Of a DNA stretch of 11,907 nt, positions 7,571 to 11,907 are shown in pieces; within the stretch, counting starts at the first letter, position 1; the number at the start of each line of letters is the position of its first letter. Below the pieces are notes generated by a model, which saw only the letters and a program-made list of their open reading frames with translations, ran no database searches and was not told the origin of the DNA. Both the position numbers and the translations under genes were made by a program. Origin of the DNA: JBPCRW01 sp050996405 (GTDB lineage Bacteria; Acidobacteriota; Blastocatellia; Pyrinomonadales; Pyrinomonadaceae); the NCBI GenBank assembly GCA_050996405.1, contig JBPCRW010000215.1, forward strand, positions 1 through 11,907, given 5' to 3'.

Positions 7571-10500
7571 AGTTTATTTTTTGTTTCCGCCGTCCACGCG
7601 CAGAACAAATACGAAAATCGCCCGCTCTCAAATGTCAGCATCGCGTTTGAAGGCGCGGACAAAGATATTTCCGCCGCCGAACAATTTCGCGCCACCGTTC
7701 GCAGTATTTTGGGCGATACCTATTCGACCGTCAAAATTCGTGATTCGCTGCAAACGCTTTACGAAACAGGACGAATTGTTTCGGCGCGAGTCGAAGCGAC
7801 GGAAAATCAATCAGGTAACGTTGATTTGCGTTTTATCATCAAGCGTAAAACGCAGGCGGAAAAAGTTATTATTAAAGTTGGTCCGGCGGTTGGCGCGACC
7901 GTCACCGAAGAACAATTGCTTTCGCGGCTTGACCTTTTAAATACCGGAAGCACTGTCACCGACCGGATTTTGCAAAATAACGCCGATTTGATTCAAGAGT
8001 ATGTGCGCGGGCGCGGTTTTTACAATGCCGAAGTCAAATACACGCAAACGCCGCTCGACAGCCCGACCCGCGTAACGGTAACTTTTCAGGTGAATCCGAA
8101 CACGCAGGTAAAGGTTGGAACTTTCTCGATTAACAACATCAAAGGTTTTAACACTGTCGAAGGGGCTGACGCGGCAAAAGTTCGCAAGGATTTGCAGTTG
8201 CAGCCGGGCGCGTATTTTTCCGACTTTCGATTGACCAGAGATGTCACGGCAATTCGCAGCGCGCTGGTTAAAAAAGGTTATCTCGCGCCGAATTTAAACG
8301 AGCCGAAAAAAGTACTCGACCCGGAAAAAAATACGATTGACCTTACGCTTGACGGCGACATCGGACCGAAAGTCGATGTCGAAATTATGGCGGGAAATCA
8401 AAAGGTCGGCAAGGGAAAGCAGGAAGCGATTTTGCCGATTAAACGCGATAGCTCGCTCGAACAGGCGACCATCGTCGAAGGCGAACGTCGCTTGAGAAAT
8501 TATTATCAGGAACAGGGTTATTTTTTCGCTCAACCAAGCACGACCTGCTCGGTCGAGCCTCCTTTTCCGGCGGATGTTTCGGGCGGCGTGCAAAATGGAA
8601 CGCGCGAGCTTTGTTCGGCTTTGAGCGGCGCGGATTTATACGGCAAGAAAGTGACCGTTACCTACAATGTCAATCCCAACCGCCGCTTGAAATTGGTTGA
8701 CATCCGCATCGTCGGCACAGACAAATTAACTTACGAAGATGTCGAGTCGGTGCTGGATACGCAAAAAGCTTCGCTTATCGGCATCATTCCGAAACTCGGT
8801 TACGGGCGCGGCTACACGAGCAACGAAACTTTAGCGAGCGACCGCGACCGGCTTAAATCGATTATGCGCGAACTCGGTTACCGGCAAGCCGAAGTTACCG
8901 TCCGGCAAGGCGTTTCGCCGACCGGCGACAATTTGATTATCACGTTTGCCGTCAAGGAAGGCATTCCGACGCGCATTACAGACGTGGCGATTACCGGCAA
9001 TAAAGAAGTTCCGACCGCCGCGCTCGAAAATCTTTTGCCGGATTTAGAGGGTAAAAATTATTCGCGGGCGCGGGCGCGCAACGGCGTGCGGAAACTTTCC
9101 GAATACTATTCAAACCAGGGCTATTACGATGCGAAAGTAGTTTTTTCGATTGTCGAACAGCCGGACGAGCCGAACCAGGCGGAAGATAAAGTCAAACTCG
9201 TCTATACGGTTGAAAACGAAGGCAAGAAAGTTTTCATCAATCGCGTGTTAATCAACGGCAATGAAATGACGAAACGCGGCGCGGTTTTAAAAGCGATAAA
9301 TCTCACGCCGGACGACGTTTTGCGTCAAACCGATATTTTCACCAGTGAGCAGAATTTATACGCGACCGACGCTTTCAGAAGTGTTGAAATCAAACCCGAA
9401 CCCGCCGGACAAAAGGCTGACGGAAATCGTCTATCCGACATTATCGTCAATCTCGGCGAGCAGAAACCGCGCATCATTACTTACGGCGGCGGTTATTCGA
9501 CCGACGAAGGCGCGCTCGGATTTTTCGACATTCGCCACGTCAATCTGTTCGGCAAACTTTTGCAGGGCGAAGCGAATGTGCGGATGAGTCAACGCCAGCA
9601 GCTTGTTCAGCTTAGTTATCTAAATCCGCGTTTTTTCCGCGAAGCCAAAAATCGTTTCGCGCCGCTTAGTATTTCCGCATCGTATCAACGAGATTCGACC
9701 GTCACCAGATTTTTCCGCTCGACTTTTGACCAGGGAACGTTCGGCATCGTCCAGCGCATCGACGCGAAGGGAAATCCGATTGACGTTTTTGGAAATAAGA
9801 CCGGCGACCCGACCATTAACCGTCTGACTTTTTCGGCGGAAACCAGCCGGACAATCAGCCAGAAATCCAGAAGTATTTTGTTTCTGCGCTATCGTTTTGA
9901 AGACGTGAGGCTGTTTAACGTCAATAGTCTTTTGATTGCCGACCTTTTGCGCCCCGACGACCGCGTGCGGATTTCCGGTCTGGTCGCTTCGTTTGTCCGC
10001 GACACACGCGAAAACTGCAATCGCAAACAATCGGTTTTGGATTTGGTTCAGAAGGGCGAAATTACAGACCCGTGCCGCTACAACGCGAGCGACCCGACCC
10101 GCGGCTCGTTTCTGACGGTTGACTACAATGTTTCACTGCCGGTTCTCGGCGCAAACGTCGGTTTTAATAAACTTCAGGCGACGTATCAAACTTATTTTAC
10201 GTTTAAGCGATTGAACAACACGACTCTGGCGGGGCGCGCGATTCTCGGTTTAGCCAGCGTCTTTAGCAAAAAAAATCGTTTTACAGACCCGCAGTTTCAG
10301 GAATTGAACGGCACACTGCCGATTAGCGAAAGATTTTTCGCGGGTGGCGCGACGGATTTGCGCGGATTCGATTTTGAAGGCGCGGGTCCGCGCGTCGTCG
10401 TCGTTCCGCAGGGAATTTTTCGCAACACCAAAGGCGACATCGTGACTTTAAATCCGTTCACCGTTCCGTTCGGCGGAAACGCGCTGGCGATTATAAATCT

Positions 10501-10819
10501 GGAAGCGAGAATTCCGCTCAACGATACGTTTCAGGTCGTTCCGTTTTATGACGGCGGCAACGTTTTCCGGCGCGTCTCGGATATTTTTAAGCCGTCAACA
10601 TTTCAGCAATCGAGCGTTTTTCTCTCAAATTTGCGGACGATTTGGTCAAACACCGTCGGGCTTGGAATCCGCGTCAAAACGCCGTTCGGCGCGGCGGCGG
10701 TTGATTACGGTTATTTACTGAATCCGCCGCAGTTTCTGATTCCGCAAGCCGACGGCTCAAACGCGATTTATCGCCTGCATCAAGGGCAACTCCATTTTCG
10801 CTTCTCGCAGAGTTTCTAA
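7541..10819 (+). CDS. BamA/TamA-family (Omp85) outer-membrane protein with about seven POTRA domains
   Basis: A 1092-residue outer-membrane barrel protein. Residues 1-20 form a signal peptide with Lys2, a hydrophobic core and cleavage after AVHA, before QNKYE. I count seven POTRA-like units, at about 27-103, 104-187, 188-276, 277-383, 384-473, 474-560 and 561-640. The barrel then runs to the C-terminus, with the Omp85 L6 motif LRGF (940-943) and a last strand LHFRFSQSF ending in Phe, as a beta-signal should. BamA usually has five POTRAs and TamA three, so neither symbol is assigned. POTRA 4 carries an insert with Cys336 and Cys358; a barrel loop carries Cys826 and Cys845. Both pairs could be disulfides. 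The only workable starts are TTG (7541) or GTG (7553), as an in-frame stop lies at 7502 and no ATG intervenes. TTG gives the better signal peptide. Probable partner of the upstream TamB protein; likely role is assembly of envelope components. Confidence 0.93.
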   Translation: MKISVSLCLCSLFFVSAVHAQNKYENRPLSNVSIAFEGADKDISAAEQFRATVRSILGDTYSTVKIRDSLQTLYETGRIVSARVEATENQSGNVDLRFIIKRKTQAEKVIIKVGPAVGATVTEEQLLSRLDLLNTGSTVTDRILQNNADLIQEYVRGRGFYNAEVKYTQTPLDSPTRVTVTFQVNPNTQVKVGTFSINNIKGFNTVEGADAAKVRKDLQLQPGAYFSDFRLTRDVTAIRSALVKKGYLAPNLNEPKKVLDPEKNTIDLTLDGDIGPKVDVEIMAGNQKVGKGKQEAILPIKRDSSLEQATIVEGERRLRNYYQEQGYFFAQPSTTCSVEPPFPADVSGGVQNGTRELCSALSGADLYGKKVTVTYNVNPNRRLKLVDIRIVGTDKLTYEDVESVLDTQKASLIGIIPKLGYGRGYTSNETLASDRDRLKSIMRELGYRQAEVTVRQGVSPTGDNLIITFAVKEGIPTRITDVAITGNKEVPTAALENLLPDLEGKNYSRARARNGVRKLSEYYSNQGYYDAKVVFSIVEQPDEPNQAEDKVKLVYTVENEGKKVFINRVLINGNEMTKRGAVLKAINLTPDDVLRQTDIFTSEQNLYATDAFRSVEIKPEPAGQKADGNRLSDIIVNLGEQKPRIITYGGGYSTDEGALGFFDIRHVNLFGKLLQGEANVRMSQRQQLVQLSYLNPRFFREAKNRFAPLSISASYQRDSTVTRFFRSTFDQGTFGIVQRIDAKGNPIDVFGNKTGDPTINRLTFSAETSRTISQKSRSILFLRYRFEDVRLFNVNSLLIADLLRPDDRVRISGLVASFVRDTRENCNRKQSVLDLVQKGEITDPCRYNASDPTRGSFLTVDYNVSLPVLGANVGFNKLQATYQTYFTFKRLNNTTLAGRAILGLASVFSKKNRFTDPQFQELNGTLPISERFFAGGATDLRGFDFEGAGPRVVVVPQGIFRNTKGDIVTLNPFTVPFGGNALAIINLEARIPLNDTFQVVPFYDGGNVFRRVSDIFKPSTFQQSSVFLSNLRTIWSNTVGLGIRVKTPFGAAAVDYGYLLNPPQFLIPQADGSNAIYRLHQGQLHFRFSQSF

Positions 10820-10825
10820 AAAGGA

Positions 10826-10906
10826 ATCGCCGCAAAAAAGCACAAAATTCACAAAAGAATTCGGCAGAAAAATCCTTTCTGTGTTTTTGTGTCTTTTTGC
10901 GGCGAT
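10826..10906. repeat. Inverted repeat between convergent genes, possible bidirectional terminator
   Basis: The left arm begins ATCGCCGCAAAAA (10826-10838) and the right arm ends with its exact inverse (10894-10906). Pairing continues less perfectly through CACAAAA- and CACA-rich sequence to about 10857 and 10876, leaving a loop of about 18 nt. The position, 7 bp after the Omp85 stop and 25 bp before the end of the convergent gene, suits a shared terminator, and A/T runs flank the GCCGC core. The inner sequence (TTTCTGTGTTTTTGTGTC) resembles the CTCTGTGT words of the palindrome at 7450-7570, so it may be a member of the same repeat family. Confidence 0.6.
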
Positions 10907-10931
10907 GTTTTATGAAAAGTTTGCGATGTTT

Positions 10932-11907
10932 TTACTTTTTGACCAGCACGACCGGCGATTGTTCAGCCGAGTGAATCCGCCCGAAAAAGTTTTGCACCGA
11001 TTCGTATTTTTCGGCGGGAATCGTCGCGCGGTTTAATTTTAAGGAACGATTAAAAATTAAATAATCGCCCGCCACTTCGTAAGTCGCGCTGTATTTGCCG
11101 AAGGCGGTTTCGAGTTTTGCGGCATCGGGCATTTCGTCAACCGCAAATCCGGCGGGAATTTTAATTTTGACCGTTTCCGAATAAGCGTTGGCATCCATTA
11201 TAAAAGAATGCTGGCGGCGACCTTCGCTGAACGATAGACGTTCGAGCCGCCCGATAATCGCCGGTTTGAAAACCATCAAACGTCCCTGCATCAATTGCGC
11301 GTAGGAATCCGCGCCGAATTCGACGCTTAAATCGAATCCGCCGTCCGGCGTTTCGTCTTTCGGCGTAATGCGCGTTGCTTTTGCGCCGCTCGCGCCGCGC
11401 GAAATCCAGCCTTCGATGGCGCGATTATATTCTGCCGCCGAAAGCCTGCGCAGGCGGGCGCGTTCGATTGATGCCGATTGCCCGATTGACTTTTCGTGTG
11501 TCGTGCCGCTGATTGCGCCTTCGGGCGAAAGCGCGGCATCAATCGTTCTTTCAACCTGATTCATCTCCGGCGGCAAAATGGGCATTTGCGACACTGAATT
11601 CGTGTCTTTATTGTCAATCAGCGCGAGGCTGCCCTGTTCTTCTTCGGGCAAATCGCCGAGCCGCGTGTAAGGGTCGGTCGCATCGAAAATCAAAAGCCGT
11701 CCGAGTTTCGGATGCGTGATAACCGAAGCGACTTTTGTTTCGTCGCCGATTTTAACGGCGATAATGCAGTGATTAAATTGATGCGGCGAAGCCCATTCCG
11801 CGCGAACATATCCGGCATCGTCCGCCGTGATGCTGACCATATAAGCGGTGATTCCGACCGCGTTCAACATCGCCCGCATCAAATTCGCTTTGTCTTTGCA
11901 GTCGCCG
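10932..11907 (-). CDS. Transglutaminase-like (DUF3857-type) protein, N-terminus cut by window edge
   Basis: The frame is open to the right edge, so the visible 324 residues are the C-terminal part of a longer protein; the in-frame TTG/ATG near 11880 is internal, not a start. The first residues read GDCKDKANLMRAMLNAVGI, the transglutaminase-like Cys motif (Cys at 11898-11900). FNHCI (His at 11769-11771) and FDATDPY (Asp at 11682-11684) complete a Cys-His-Asp triad, so the active site looks intact. The last part (about 11220-10932), with IPAGFAVDEMPDAAKLETAFGKY and TIPAEKYESVQNFF, is the beta domain that usually ends DUF3857/transglutaminase proteins. The N-terminal DUF3857 domain and signal peptide would lie outside the window. 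Members of this family are usually exported; the substrate is unknown. The gene converges on the Omp85 gene with a palindrome between them and shows no obvious functional link to it. Confidence 0.85.
   Translation of the reverse strand, partial: GDCKDKANLMRAMLNAVGITAYMVSITADDAGYVRAEWASPHQFNHCIIAVKIGDETKVASVITHPKLGRLLIFDATDPYTRLGDLPEEEQGSLALIDNKDTNSVSQMPILPPEMNQVERTIDAALSPEGAISGTTHEKSIGQSASIERARLRRLSAAEYNRAIEGWISRGASGAKATRITPKDETPDGGFDLSVEFGADSYAQLMQGRLMVFKPAIIGRLERLSFSEGRRQHSFIMDANAYSETVKIKIPAGFAVDEMPDAAKLETAFGKYSATYEVAGDYLIFNRSLKLNRATIPAEKYESVQNFFGRIHSAEQSPVVLVKK

Noticed and set aside
11877..11882. True start of the transglutaminase-like gene at the TTG/ATG near 11880
   Set aside because: The frame upstream reads GDCKDKAN, the catalytic Cys motif, so the gene continues beyond the window.

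Overview
The window looks like chromosomal DNA of a diderm (Gram-negative) bacterium. It codes for a TamB-like translocation/assembly protein, an Omp85 outer-membrane barrel with a signal peptide, and a LolC/LolE-type permease. Base composition looks near 50% GC. None of the readable starts has a clear Shine-Dalgarno sequence, and the gaps between genes hold 7- and 8-bp tandem repeats. An Acidobacteriota (Blastocatellia-like) source would fit, but that is an inference; no marker gene here settles it.

Layout. Bases 1-986 (minus strand) hold the N-terminal 328 residues of an FtsX/LolE-type ABC permease that runs off the left edge. Its periplasmic domain carries a 63-bp in-frame insert made of nine heptamers. 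A divergent gap (987-1173) holds three further heptamer arrays. From 1174 three plus-strand genes follow: a RibB-RibA-like fusion whose RibA half has lost its zinc and catalytic residues (1174-2301); a 1706-residue TamB/DUF490 protein starting 8 bp later (2310-7430); and, after a 110-bp gap holding a long imperfect palindrome, a 1092-residue Omp85 protein with about seven POTRA domains (7541-10819). The right arm of that palindrome encodes the start and the first part of the Omp85 signal peptide. A second palindrome (10826-10906) separates this gene from a convergent, 5'-truncated transglutaminase-like/DUF3857 protein (10932-11907, minus strand).

How the genes fit together. TamB and an Omp85 partner (TamA, or BamA where TamA is missing) form an envelope-spanning complex used for outer-membrane protein insertion and/or phospholipid transport between membranes. 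Adjacent tamB and Omp85 genes on one strand therefore suggest a functional pair. The LolE-like permease would add to the same envelope theme. The riboflavin gene is probably an operon passenger: it can plausibly supply 3,4-dihydroxy-2-butanone 4-phosphate but should not act as GTP cyclohydrolase II, so a separate ribA would be needed elsewhere.

The most notable signals are the degenerate RibA half, the repeat-encoded parts of two proteins, and a recurring TANNNT hexamer 5-8 nt before each readable start without a Shine-Dalgarno sequence. In three of four cases that hexamer lies inside a repeat, which suggests leaderless expression with promoters supplied by repeats. I found no complete unknown system; the candidates for novelty are these details.
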